Of a stretch of 64,000 bases of DNA, positions 42,072-50,935 are shown piece by piece. The position numbers and the translations under genes were made by a program. Each line of letters begins with the position of its first letter. Positions within the stretch are counted from its first letter, which is position 1. The DNA lies in NCBI GenBank assembly GCA_902725215.1, contig CACUVI010000012.1:194501-258500 (forward strand). The letters run 5' to 3'. The notes beneath the pieces are model-generated. The model worked only from the letters and a program-made list of their open reading frames with translations. It was not told where the DNA came from and did no database searches. This DNA comes from Rhodospirillaceae bacterium LM-1. Lineage in GTDB: Bacteria > Pseudomonadota > Alphaproteobacteria > Rhodospirillales > WMHbin7.

Positions 42072-44768
42072 TCAGGCCAAGCGGCCAGTATCCATCATGT
42101 CGTCTAGGCGCACGATGGCGGCGATCCAGGCATCGGGCATGTCTTGAATCAATTTTCTGGCGTCGGCTTCGCGCCCTTCATTGGCCGCCATTTCAATGCG
42201 CATCGTCAATTCGCTCAGTTCGCTGGCGCCAATATAGGCGGCCATGCCCTTCAGATCATGGGCGTAATAACGGATATCGGAAAGCGGCCCCTCATGGGCC
42301 AGCTTGCGAAGCGCCTGACAATCCCTGGCGCCGGTGGAGAGGAACAACTCGCCCAGTTCCACGATGGCATCGGTGCCGAGATATTTCGACAAGGTCGCCA
42401 GCGTGTCCGGCTTGGCTTGGCCTTGCATGGCAGAATCCCTGGGCTTCAATATGCTGAGAGCCAAGCTGCTCGCCAATTCATCCGGTTCGATGGGCTTGGC
42501 GACATGCGCCGTGAATCCCGCGGCCATATAGCGTTCGACATCGCTGGGCATGGCGTTGGCGGTTAGGGCGATGATGGGGATTTGGCCAAGCGGCGCCGGT
42601 AGGCGTCGGATGCTGCGCGTGGCTTCCAGCCCGTCGATCTCGGGCATCTGGATGTCCATCAAGATGAGATCGAAATTCTTGCTCATGGCCAGTTCGATGG
42701 CTTCGCGCCCGTTGAAAGCCACCTCGGCCTGATGCCCCAGCGCCGCCAGCAAACCCAGGGCGACGCGCTGATTGATCGGGTTGTCCTCGGCCAGCAGAAT
42801 CTTCAAGGCGGGCAGAGGCGCTTGCGGCTGGGCGACCGGTAGGGATTCCTGGGGCCCCGCCAACTGGAAGTCGAGGCTGAACCAGAATCGGCTTCCTTGT
42901 CCCGGCACGCTTTCAACGCCAATCTGGCCGTTCTGCGCTTCCACCAGACGCTTGCAGATGATCAGTCCCAGCCCGCTGCCGCCATAGCGTCTGGCAATCG
43001 ACGAGTCTGCTTGGGTAAAGGGCTGAAAAAGCTTCGCCTTGGCGGTTTCGTCGATGCCGATTCCGGTGTCCTGAATCGAGAATTCAAGGCAAGCCGTCTC
43101 GCCTTCGACCTTGGCTTTGCCGACGCGAATCTCGATCGAACCGCTTTCGGTAAATTTCACCGCATTGCCGGTCAGATTCATCAGCAGTTGGCGCAGGCGC
43201 ACTGGGTCGCCCGCCACCCATTCCGGCACGTCGGCGCCGATGATTACGTCAAGAGCCAGTCCCTTGCCTTTGGCGCTGGCTTCGAAAAGCCCCGATACTT
43301 CCTGGCAGAGGTTGGGCAAGTGAAACGGAATGGTCTCGAATTCCAGATGTCCGGCTTCCAGTTTCGTCAGGTCCAGAATGTCGTCCAGAATGGTCAGCAA
43401 TCCTTTGGCCGAGCTGTTCAGCATATCCATCTGGCTCTTCTGCTCTTCGGTCAACGGGGACTGAAGAAGCAGGTGGCTCATGCCCAGGATGCCGTTCAGG
43501 GGCGTTCTGATTTCATGGCTCATGGTGGCCAGGAAATCTGACTTGGCCCGGTTGGCGTTCTTGGCCGCCGTCATGGCGTCTCGCATCTCGGCGGTGCGTT
43601 CCTCAACCAACTGCTCGAGATTCTGGGCCAGCGTTCTGGCTTCCTTCTCGCGAGAGACGATCCTGTCTTGCATCAGGTTGATGGTTTCCGAGATGTTGGC
43701 CAGTTCAGCAAAACCTTTGGCGGGAAGCCTGCTGTACAGACCTTCGGCAATGCCTTGCAGCCGTCCGGTGATGCTCATGATCGGATGGATCATGGCGCGT
43801 TCCAGATACCAAGCAGCCAAGGCAAAGGCTGCCAGGGCGCAGATGATGGAGATCAGTCCGACCGTCCAGGCGAACTTGATCGAAAGGGCCTGGATGTCGC
43901 TGATGTCGTAAACGACCTTGGTGACGATCGTTTCCGTTGGCCCGTGACCCTCGTCTACGCGATTCGAGCGCTCATACACTTCGATCCGGTTGCCCTTTTG
44001 CCTGCGAAGCTTTCCATCCGACGAAGCGAGCAAGGCCTTGGAAATGTCGCTTTCAAGACTTCTCCCCGGTTCCAGCAACGACCATGTGCCCTGTTTGTTG
44101 GCGATCAGGATGTCGATTTCGCGAATGCTGCCGCCTTCGGATGCGGGCAAATTGAACATGTCGCGAAACAGGAATTCGACGAAGCGCTCCGAACGCACCC
44201 GCTTCAGATGCGGCAATAAATCGTGCGAGACTTCGACGATGTAGGATTTACCCGCCGGGCTAAAATAAGCGTATTTGCGAAAGATGCCGGTCTTGACCGA
44301 CACGCTGTAGCGGTCGGAGATGACCTTGCCTTGGCCGTAGACGCTGTCCAGCAGCCTCCAAAGCCCCTCGCTGATCGTTTTGAGATCAAGGCCGACGTCG
44401 GGTTTGAAATTGCTGTTCAGAATGACGCCGTTGCGGTCGATCAGGTAAATGTGATCTGCGCCGTATTTCAAGGACAGCGCATTCAGCGTTTCAACGGGAA
44501 TCGCTTGCTGGTTTTCCTCCCAAGGCAGCAGGTCTTCCGCCAACTGCGGCATCACCGTTTGAAGCCGCTGGTTCAGCTGATTCTCTTCTTCGGAAATCAG
44601 GACGTCCAACGTGTGGAACTTGTCGCGCAGTTGGGTCTGGACGGCGGCTAGGCGCTGCTCGGCGCTGGCATTCAGGTTCGTGCGGGCGACATAAGCCACC
44701 CCGCCCCCGACCAGCAAGGTCGAGGTGGCGACGATCCCCAACAACAGCAACCCCAGTCTTCTGCGCAC
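42072..44768 (-). CDS. Hybrid sensor histidine kinase with receiver and HPt domains
   Basis: 898 residues. A membrane helix (about 5-27), a periplasmic sensing region (28-297), a second helix (298-320), HAMP, then HisKA with H418 in [20 protein letters not shown], HATPase ([29 protein letters not shown]), a receiver ([23 protein letters not shown]) and a C-terminal HPt ([14 protein letters not shown]). It can carry a four-step phosphorelay by itself. It lies between nikR and nikMNQO on the opposite strand. The signal is unknown; the partner output regulator is not adjacent. Confidence 0.92.
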   Translation of the reverse strand: MRRRLGLLLLGIVATSTLLVGGGVAYVARTNLNASAEQRLAAVQTQLRDKFHTLDVLISEEENQLNQRLQTVMPQLAEDLLPWEENQQAIPVETLNALSLKYGADHIYLIDRNGVILNSNFKPDVGLDLKTISEGLWRLLDSVYGQGKVISDRYSVSVKTGIFRKYAYFSPAGKSYIVEVSHDLLPHLKRVRSERFVEFLFRDMFNLPASEGGSIREIDILIANKQGTWSLLEPGRSLESDISKALLASSDGKLRRQKGNRIEVYERSNRVDEGHGPTETIVTKVVYDISDIQALSIKFAWTVGLISIICALAAFALAAWYLERAMIHPIMSITGRLQGIAEGLYSRLPAKGFAELANISETINLMQDRIVSREKEARTLAQNLEQLVEERTAEMRDAMTAAKNANRAKSDFLATMSHEIRTPLNGILGMSHLLLQSPLTEEQKSQMDMLNSSAKGLLTILDDILDLTKLEAGHLEFETIPFHLPNLCQEVSGLFEASAKGKGLALDVIIGADVPEWVAGDPVRLRQLLMNLTGNAVKFTESGSIEIRVGKAKVEGETACLEFSIQDTGIGIDETAKAKLFQPFTQADSSIARRYGGSGLGLIICKRLVEAQNGQIGVESVPGQGSRFWFSLDFQLAGPQESLPVAQPQAPLPALKILLAEDNPINQRVALGLLAALGHQAEVAFNGREAIELAMSKNFDLILMDIQMPEIDGLEATRSIRRLPAPLGQIPIIALTANAMPSDVERYMAAGFTAHVAKPIEPDELASSLALSILKPRDSAMQGQAKPDTLATLSKYLGTDAIVELGELFLSTGARDCQALRKLAHEGPLSDIRYYAHDLKGMAAYIGASELSELTMRIEMAANEGREADARKLIQDMPDAWIAAIVRLDDMMDTGRLA

Positions 44769-44863
44769 GCCGATCCCCTTTGCATGCTCCCCAAAATTTC
44801 CTCCTTATAAGTTCAGGGGGCTTAACTATAAACAACTATTTTTTCTAAGGACTTAACTGGGGT

Positions 44864-44955
44864 TCATACAATTGCTCCAACCTTCTGAGCGGGGCTTGAC
44901 GCCCCCCGGACGGGTGGGTTAGGTTCCTTTCATACGATTTTAAATTTCTTCATAC
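44864..44955. promoter_or_regulatory. Three TTCATAC repeats upstream of nikMN
   Basis: TTCATAC-type elements occur at 44864-44869, 44930-44935 and 44950-44955, all on the plus strand, the last two exactly 20 bp apart. TCATAC is the complement of the E. coli NikR half-site GTATGA, but the copies are direct rather than inverted. A GGGGC-TTGAC-GCCCC hairpin lies between. The region also serves the divergent kinase gene. No cobalamin riboswitch was seen. Confidence 0.4.
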
Positions 44956-44968
44956 GCCGGGGGTTCTC

Positions 44969-46003
44969 ATGCATATGGCCGATGCGTTGCTGTCACCCGC
45001 AGTAGGCGGCGCCATGTGGGTCGTTTCCGGCGCCGCCATTGCCCACGCATCGCGAAAGATGAAAACCTCGCTCGATCAGCGCCAAGTGCCGCTGATGGGC
45101 ATCATGGGGGCCTTGGTCTTTGCCGTGCAGATGCTCAACTTCACGATTCCCGGCACGGGGTCGAGCGGCCATTTTGCGGGAGGATTGCTGCTGGCCATTC
45201 TGCTTGGGAGGCATGCGGCATTCCTGACCATCGCCTCGGTGGTTACCGTGCAGGCTCTGTTCTTTGCCGATGGCGGCCTGTTGGCCCTGGGGGCCAACAT
45301 CTTCAACATGGGATTCCTGGCCTGCTATGTCGTTTATCCCTTCATCTATAAGCCGCTGGCAAAGGGACGGGCGGCGAAATGGATGACGTGGCTGTCGGCC
45401 GTTCTGGCCTTGCAATTGGGGGCTTTCGGCGTGGTGGCGCAAACAGCGGCTTCGGGCATTGCCGAACTGCCCTTTATGACCTTCCTGATGGCGATGCAGC
45501 CCATCCATCTGGCAATCGGCATCGGCGAGGGTTTGATCACCCTGGCCGTCATCGAGCTGATCGCAGGGGTTGAACCAGCCATGATGACGCGCCAGTCAAG
45601 CGCTCCAGTTGCGGGCGTGCTGGTGGGCAAGCGCGCTCTGGCTGTTTTGGCCGTGCTGGCGGTTCTGTCCGGCGGTCTGTTCTCGTGGTTCGCCTCTTCG
45701 CATCCCGATGGCTTGGAATGGTCGATCGATCGACTGGCTGGCGAAGGCAAGGAATTGAAAGGCGCTTCCAGCGGCGTGCATCAATTGGCCGCCAGCCTGC
45801 AAGAGAAAATTTCGTTCCTGCCCGATTATGCTTTTCCCTCTGACAAGGGCGAAGCGGTTGCCACCGAGGCTGGCGACAAGTCGCCCACCATCGTCCATCC
45901 CGATGCCGGAACCACGCTTTCGGGGCTGGTGGGCGGGCTATTCGTTCTAGCCTTCGCCTTGCTGGCGGGCTTCGCCCTGAAACGCCGTCACGAAGCCGTT
46001 TGA
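44969..46003 (+). CDS. nikMN: Nickel ECF-type transporter, fused NikM-NikN substrate-binding subunit
   Basis: 344 residues. The N-terminus MHMADALLSPAVGG supplies the metal-binding His2, SSGHFAGGLLLAILLG the next His, and the C-terminal part has the NikN signature FASSHPDGLEWSIDRLAG and a terminal membrane helix. This is a CbiMN/NikMN fusion of an energy-coupling factor transporter; the N-terminus and the neighbouring nikR favour nickel over cobalt. A GGGGG ribosome-binding site is present. It overlaps nikQ by one base. Confidence 0.88.
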   Translation: MHMADALLSPAVGGAMWVVSGAAIAHASRKMKTSLDQRQVPLMGIMGALVFAVQMLNFTIPGTGSSGHFAGGLLLAILLGRHAAFLTIASVVTVQALFFADGGLLALGANIFNMGFLACYVVYPFIYKPLAKGRAAKWMTWLSAVLALQLGAFGVVAQTAASGIAELPFMTFLMAMQPIHLAIGIGEGLITLAVIELIAGVEPAMMTRQSSAPVAGVLVGKRALAVLAVLAVLSGGLFSWFASSHPDGLEWSIDRLAGEGKELKGASSGVHQLAASLQEKISFLPDYAFPSDKGEAVATEAGDKSPTIVHPDAGTTLSGLVGGLFVLAFALLAGFALKRRHEAV

Positions 46004-46818
46004 TGGGGGCTGGCTGCGCCGCCAACGCCAGGGATTTAGGCAAGCTAGATCGCTGGGCCAGGGAAAGTTCTCCGGTTCACGCTCTTGATCCCAGGGCCAA
46101 ACTGCTGGCCGTTCTGGCTTTTGCCTTGGCCGTTGTGTCGTTGGATAAATATGCGTTGGGCGAGCAATTGCCCTTTTTCGCCTTTCCCATCTTTTTATGG
46201 GCGCGTTCCGGCGTTCCGGCGGGCTTGGTGGCAAAGCGCGTTCTGGCCGTGGCCCCCTTTGCCGCCATGGTTGGCCTGTTCAATCCGCTGTTCGACACCG
46301 CGACTTTGTTGACGGTCGGCGGCGTGGCGATTTCCGGCGGCTGGATATCCTTCGTCTCCATTCTGCTGCGCGGCCTGCTGACCATCAGCGCCTTGGTTCT
46401 GCTGGTGGCGACGACGGATATTCCCAAACTGAGCATGGCGGCCGAACGTCTGGGCGTTCCAAGAATCTTCGTAGCCCAGATGCAAGGGCTTTACCGCTAT
46501 CTGTTCTTGCTGGCCGACGAGGCGGGACGCATCTATCTGGCCTTCCGCTTGCGTTCGCCCAATGCCAAGCCGCCATCATGGCGCGTCTATGCCGCCATAC
46601 TTGGTCAGTTGCTTCTGCGTTCGCTGGAACGCGCCGGGCGCGTTCACCAAGCCATGTTGCTGCGTGGTTTCAATGGTGAGATGCGCAGCGTCGCCAAACT
46701 GGAATTCGACAAGCGGGACTGGCGATTTCTGATCCTTTGGCTGTGCGCCATCGCCGCGCTGCGCTTCTTGCATCCGGCGCCTTGGATCGGCGATGTCCTT
46801 CTGAAAGCGCTGTCATGA
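46003..46818 (+). CDS. nikQ: Nickel ECF transporter transmembrane subunit (CbiQ/NikQ)
   Basis: 271 residues with about five membrane segments. HALDPRAKLLAVLAFALA, LGVPRIFVAQMQGLYRY and ERAGRVHQAMLLRGFNGEM are the CbiQ-family motifs; the ALLRG-type segment contacts the ATPase. The start overlaps the nikMN stop (TGATG). The ATPase gene follows with an ATGA overlap, so the three are one operon. Confidence 0.9.
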   Translation: MGAGCAANARDLGKLDRWARESSPVHALDPRAKLLAVLAFALAVVSLDKYALGEQLPFFAFPIFLWARSGVPAGLVAKRVLAVAPFAAMVGLFNPLFDTATLLTVGGVAISGGWISFVSILLRGLLTISALVLLVATTDIPKLSMAAERLGVPRIFVAQMQGLYRYLFLLADEAGRIYLAFRLRSPNAKPPSWRVYAAILGQLLLRSLERAGRVHQAMLLRGFNGEMRSVAKLEFDKRDWRFLILWLCAIAALRFLHPAPWIGDVLLKALS

Positions 46819-47612
46819 GCCATCACAGACTTGCCGTCCAGAATGTTCATTTCGCCTATCCAGGGGGCGAACAAGTGCTTTCCGGCCTGTCGTTCGAGAT
46901 CGGGCACGGCGACAGCGTTGGCGTGGTTGGCGCCAATGGGGCGGGCAAGACGACGTTGCTTAAGCATCTGAACGGCATTTTGCTGCCCAACCAGGGGCAT
47001 GTGACGGTGGGTGACGTCAGGGTGACCGAGGGATCGCTGGCTCATGTGCGCCAAACCGTGGGCACGGTCTTCCAGGACCCCGACGATCAGCTCTTCATGC
47101 CCAGCGTGTTCGAAGACGTGGCCTTCGGCCCGCTGAATTTCGGCATGGATGCGCAAGATTGCGCGAGCCGCGTTCAGTCATGCCTGGAGCAAGTGGGGGC
47201 TTGGCATCTGAAGGACCGGGCGCCGCATCAATTGTCGGGCGGCGAAAAGCGTCGGGTGGCGATCGCCGCCGTGCTGTCCATGTCGCCCGGAATATTGCTG
47301 TTGGACGAACCTTCGACGGGGCTGGATCCCAAGGGACGCCGCCAAATCATCGACTTGTTGAAGGGGTTCTCGCACAGCAAGGTCATCGTCAGCCACGATC
47401 TGGAACTGGTGCGCGACTTGTGTCCGCGCACGATCGTGCTGTGTGAAGGCAAGGTGGCGGCCGATGGCAAGACGGACGCGCTGCTGATGGATGCGGCGCT
47501 CATGGACAGGGCTGGACTTGAAGTGCCCGCCAGCCTCAGGCCATGCTTGTCTTGCGGAAAGACAAACGCACTCCAGCCCGCGGGCCATGACCCGCAGGCG
47601 ATGCTTCGCTAG
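46815..47612 (+). CDS. nikO: Nickel ECF transporter ATPase subunit (CbiO/NikO)
   Basis: 265 residues from the ATG at 46815. Walker A GANGAGKTT, Q-loop FQDPDDQLFMPSV, signature HQLSGGEKRRVAIA, Walker B ILLLDEPSTGLDP and switch His in VSHD. The DPDDQLF motif is typical of CbiO. A C-terminal tail contains a CLSCGK pair. It energises the NikMN-NikQ complex. Confidence 0.93.
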   Translation: MSHHRLAVQNVHFAYPGGEQVLSGLSFEIGHGDSVGVVGANGAGKTTLLKHLNGILLPNQGHVTVGDVRVTEGSLAHVRQTVGTVFQDPDDQLFMPSVFEDVAFGPLNFGMDAQDCASRVQSCLEQVGAWHLKDRAPHQLSGGEKRRVAIAAVLSMSPGILLLDEPSTGLDPKGRRQIIDLLKGFSHSKVIVSHDLELVRDLCPRTIVLCEGKVAADGKTDALLMDAALMDRAGLEVPASLRPCLSCGKTNALQPAGHDPQAMLR

Positions 47613-47624
47613 GAAGGCGTAAGC

Positions 47625-48056
47625 CTAGCTCTTGGCGCTGTCGCCGCCGGAAGAACCGCCCTCGGAAGAGGTTCCGCCGCCACTGTCGCCGCCGCCCTCG
47701 CCCTGCGTTGACGGTGCAGGCGTTGGTGCCGCGCTGGTTTCGCCGCCGGACGAGCCGGTGCGGGAATCCGAAGAAGTGTTCTGCCCGTGATGGGCGATCA
47801 CCTCTCCTTCGCGGTAACGCTTGACCACCGTCTCGGAAGGAAACTGAGCGGTGACATCGCCGGAAGAACTGTCGCGGTATTGCAAGATGGCAACGCCCGC
47901 TTCGCTGTCAACGTGGATGACTGGGCTAATATAGCCCAATCCAGCGTCGGCCTGCTTGGCTTCCGGTTGTGGCATTGGATCAGGCTTTACGGCTTCTTGC
48001 CGCTGCACTGTCCGGGGTGGGCTGTCTAATGGTGCAATTTTCATATCTGCCCCCAT
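47625..48056 (-). CDS. FlaG-like small protein with Ser/Gly-rich tail
   Basis: 143 residues. The core (about 40-85) has GYISPVIHVDSEAGVAILQY and FPSETVVKRYREGE, resembling the FlaG/YvyC pattern (IQYRDxxTGEVIRQIP). The last 55 residues are low-complexity Gly/Ser/Thr-rich. FlaG proteins affect flagellar filament length, but no flagellar genes are near, so this is a structural resemblance. Two starts are possible, 48056 (AGGAA ribosome-binding site) and 48044. Confidence 0.55.
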   Translation of the reverse strand: MGADMKIAPLDSPPRTVQRQEAVKPDPMPQPEAKQADAGLGYISPVIHVDSEAGVAILQYRDSSSGDVTAQFPSETVVKRYREGEVIAHHGQNTSSDSRTGSSGGETSAAPTPAPSTQGEGGGDSGGGTSSEGGSSGGDSAKS

Positions 48057-48213
48057 GCGTTCCTTTCTAGAACACGATGTTCCAATCTACGCATTTTTTC
48101 CCGTTGTTGCAAGGAGTTGATTTAAAACACCACAATCCGGCTTGCCATCAGGACAAAAACTGTGACGATTCAGCGACGTGATAGATTATCTGTATATAAT
48201 CAAGAGCGGCTCT

Positions 48214-48786
48214 CTACCGGCTCATGGCGTGGTAATCGGGGTTGGGCATCATGTCCAGCCCGTGAGCCATGCGGTTGGTGTAGTTGAAAAAGGCCGTTAC
48301 GTCGCAAATGTCGAAAATGTCCGATTCGCTGAAGCCGACATCGCGCAATCCTTGGCGATCCGGCTCCTGGATGCTTTGCGGATCGCTGGTCAGTTTCCAG
48401 GCGAAATCCAGCATGGCGCGCTGACGGGGCGAAAGTTCGGCCACCCGGTAATTCATGACCATCATTTCGCCCAATTGCGGGTCGCCCGAAAGCTGACGCA
48501 CGGCTTGGCCATGGGCGACCAGACAGTAATAGCAGCGGTTATGCGATGAAACGGCAACCGCGATCATCTCGCGCTCGAGCTTGGACAGGCCCGATTCGGC
48601 CAGCATCAGCTCGTTGTAATAGCTAATGAAATGGCGCAGCTTGTTGGGCCGGGCGGTATAGGCTTGCAGCACGTAGGGCACCATCCCCAGCTTTTCTTCG
48701 CATTTGCCGAAATACTTCCGAAGGTCGTCGTCCAAGGTTTCTTGGGCGGGCAGAGGGATGCGCACGATGTGATCGGGCTGGGGCAT
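48214..48786 (-). CDS. AhpD-like peroxidase-related enzyme (carboxymuconolactone decarboxylase family)
   Basis: 190 residues. The redox motif is HNRCYYCLVAHG (CxxC...H), preceded by LSKLEREMIAVAVS, which marks the AhpD/CMD family. ELSPRQRAMLDFAWKLT and the end NRMAHGLDMMPN fit the peroxidase-related subgroup of about 190 residues. It probably reduces peroxide or disulfides with an unidentified partner. Region 48057-48213 upstream of the FlaG-like gene holds nothing clear. Confidence 0.85.
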   Translation of the reverse strand: MPQPDHIVRIPLPAQETLDDDLRKYFGKCEEKLGMVPYVLQAYTARPNKLRHFISYYNELMLAESGLSKLEREMIAVAVSSHNRCYYCLVAHGQAVRQLSGDPQLGEMMVMNYRVAELSPRQRAMLDFAWKLTSDPQSIQEPDRQGLRDVGFSESDIFDICDVTAFFNYTNRMAHGLDMMPNPDYHAMSR

Positions 48787-48830
48787 GGACGTCTCCTGGA
48801 ACGTTGTTGGTGGTTACAGGCAGGCTAGTC

Positions 48831-49577
48831 CTACCCTTTCCTCGCAGCCAACAGAAATTCGACATTGCCCTCAGGTCCCAGGATGGGGCTTGGCTCGATC
48901 CCCGCCACCCGCCAGCCGGGCAAGCCGTTCACCCAATCTAGGATACGCTGGCAGACCTCGGCATGCAGGGCGGGATCGCGCACCACGCCGCCCTTGCCGA
49001 CCCGGCCTTTGCCGACCTCGAATTGCGGTTTGATCAGGGCGACCAGCCAGGCCTGCGGCCTAGTCAGGGCCAAGGGGGCGGGAAGGATGGTTTCCAGCCC
49101 GATGAAGCTGGCGTCGCACACCACCATGTCCACCGGATCGGGCACCTCGGCGGACGACAGGTGGCGGGCGTTGACGCGCTCTTGCACCACGACGCGGGGA
49201 TCGTTGCGCAGCTTCCAGGCCAGTTGCCCATGGCCAACATCGACGGCATGCACCTTGGCCGCTCCGCTTTGCAGCAGCACGTCGGTAAAGCCGCCCGTGC
49301 TGGCCCCGACATCGATCGCCAGCCAGCCCTTGGGGTCGATGGCGAAATGGGCCAGCGCATGCGACAATTTCTGGCCGCCGCGCGACACCCAGGGATGTTC
49401 CTGGCCCTTGAGGTCCAACGGCGCGTCGGTGGGCAATGTCATGCCCGGCTTGTCCAGCCGCCTGCTTTCAGACAAGACAAGTCCCGCCATGATCAGGGCC
49501 TGGGCCTTGGCTCGGCTTTCCACCAGCCCGCGTTCGACCAGCAATTGGTCCAGTCGGATTTTCTTGGGCTTCGTCAT
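48831..49577 (-). CDS. tlyA: TlyA family rRNA methyltransferase / putative hemolysin
   Basis: 248 residues from the ATG at 49577. S4-like N-terminus (IRLDQLLVERGLVESRAKAQ), WVSRGGQKLSHAL, then a Rossmann methyltransferase with AIDVGASTGGFTDVLLQ, VVCDASFIGLETIL and LIKPQFEVGKG. TlyA 2'-O-methylates rRNA; the hemolysin name is historical. The start overlaps the nudix stop by four bases, so the two are coupled. Confidence 0.9.
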   Translation of the reverse strand: MTKPKKIRLDQLLVERGLVESRAKAQALIMAGLVLSESRRLDKPGMTLPTDAPLDLKGQEHPWVSRGGQKLSHALAHFAIDPKGWLAIDVGASTGGFTDVLLQSGAAKVHAVDVGHGQLAWKLRNDPRVVVQERVNARHLSSAEVPDPVDMVVCDASFIGLETILPAPLALTRPQAWLVALIKPQFEVGKGRVGKGGVVRDPALHAEVCQRILDWVNGLPGWRVAGIEPSPILGPEGNVEFLLAARKG

Positions 49578-50203
49578 CGCAAGACTTCGTACAGGTTTAT
49601 TAAGATCCCCGCCGTGGCGCCCCAGATGTAATGACGTCCATAGGGCATGGCGTAATAGCGGCGAGGCTGCCCCCGGATTTCCTTTTCGCAAGTCTGATGG
49701 TTGGCCGGAGCGAGCAGGAAGGCTAGGGGGACTTCAAAGACCTCGGCCACCTCGAACGGGTCGGGCTGAAGGTCGAAGGGGGGGCGGATCAGCCCAACCA
49801 GGGGGGTCACGCAAAAGCCGGTGCCGGTCACGTAATCGTCCAAGCGGCCGATCAGGTCGATCTGCGAGCGGTGAAGGCCGATTTCCTCCTCTGTCTCACG
49901 CAGGGCTGCCTGGGCTGGGGTGGCGTCTTGTTCCTCGATCCGCCCACCGGGAAAGCTGACTTGGCCCGCATGGTGTTGCAGATGCTCGGTGCGCCTTGTC
50001 AGAAGAACCGTGAACCCTTCGGCGCGTTCGACCAAACCCACCAGCACGGCGGCTGGCCTGGGTGCGGGAGGCAGGGCCATGCCGGGATTGAGATCGGCGT
50101 CGCCGCGTCCCACGTCGTCAAGGCCGGGAGACCGGCGCCGCCCAGGCTTGTTGCAGGCTAAACGGTCACAAAGAAAGGTCCGCGTGTAGATGCCGGGATC
50201 CAC
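49574..50203 (-). CDS. NUDIX hydrolase, CoA pyrophosphatase type
   Basis: 209 residues from a GTG at 50203, chosen because it overlaps the preceding gene's TAG stop (TAGTG). The nudix box is GGRIEEQDATPAQAALRETEEEIGL, here spanning about residues 86-110, preceded by HHAGQVSFPGGR, which is typical of the NudL/CoA pyrophosphatase subgroup. C-terminal YYAMPYGRHYIWGATAGIL fits too. It hydrolyses CoA and derivatives in characterised members. Confidence 0.88.
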   Translation of the reverse strand: MDPGIYTRTFLCDRLACNKPGRRRSPGLDDVGRGDADLNPGMALPPAPRPAAVLVGLVERAEGFTVLLTRRTEHLQHHAGQVSFPGGRIEEQDATPAQAALRETEEEIGLHRSQIDLIGRLDDYVTGTGFCVTPLVGLIRPPFDLQPDPFEVAEVFEVPLAFLLAPANHQTCEKEIRGQPRRYYAMPYGRHYIWGATAGILINLYEVLR

Positions 50204-50733
50204 TACGCATCGTCCAGACTGCCCAGGAGAAAGAATGTTCCGCTGCTCCATAGACCGAACCGGCTTCCCTCTTCGCCTTCTTCCTCGTGTCCCAGTGACA
50301 CCATCTCGTAATATACCGGACGCGACAGCTTGGCTTCCAGTCCGTCGCGCACCAGCACATAGGGAACGGGTTCGCCGTTCTTGGGATCGGGGGCCAGACG
50401 CAGGGGATGGGCCGAATCGACGGTCACCAACTCATCGACATTGGTGCGCAGGGTGACAACGCGGTCGCGGCCAGAACCGCAGGAAAACAGTTCGATGGCC
50501 AGAAAAGGCGCGTCCTCCACTTCGATGCGGGCCATCTCGGCGGGCGTGATCAGCCAATAGCTGCCGTCTGGCCTGCGGGTCAGAACCTGGGCGAACAGGC
50601 AGACCATTTCCTTGCGGCCAATCGGCGATCCCTTGTACAGCCATGTGCCGTCGCGGGTAATGCGCATGTCGATGTCGCCGCAATTTTCAGGGCTGGCGTC
50701 TTGCGGCCGTTTGTTTGCACAAATGTTGGTCAT
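50203..50733 (-). CDS. DUF1285 family protein
   Basis: 176 residues from the ATG at 50733. Motifs DMRITRDGTWLYKGSPIGRK, LFAQVLTRRPDGSYWLITPAE and VEDAPFLAIEL are those of DUF1285, a structurally characterised alphaproteobacterial family of unknown function. It heads an operon with the nudix and tlyA genes. A family role in sensing or binding a small ligand has been suggested from structure only; I do not assign one. Confidence 0.85.
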   Translation of the reverse strand: MTNICANKRPQDASPENCGDIDMRITRDGTWLYKGSPIGRKEMVCLFAQVLTRRPDGSYWLITPAEMARIEVEDAPFLAIELFSCGSGRDRVVTLRTNVDELVTVDSAHPLRLAPDPKNGEPVPYVLVRDGLEAKLSRPVYYEMVSLGHEEEGEEGSRFGLWSSGTFFLLGSLDDA

Positions 50734-50935
50734 TACAGGCCGTTGGCTGAAAAGATCGCGATGGCAGGTTTCCCCTATTGTTTTCAAATGGGGCTGATAC
50801 ACCAGGTTACAAGCCGCCCTTCATTCTGTGGCTGTTCTCAGATTGGGGGCTAGGTCTTGTAGCGACCGGGTTATAGCAGAAATTCATTGACGCATCAGGG
50901 GAAGAGTCGGACCCTTGGATGATTCAAAAGGAAAA

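Noticed and set aside
44769-44968. Possible cobalamin riboswitch ahead of the CbiM/NikM-type transporter
   Set aside because: The region is too short and has no B12-box; the nickel-type N-terminus and nearby nikR point to nickel.
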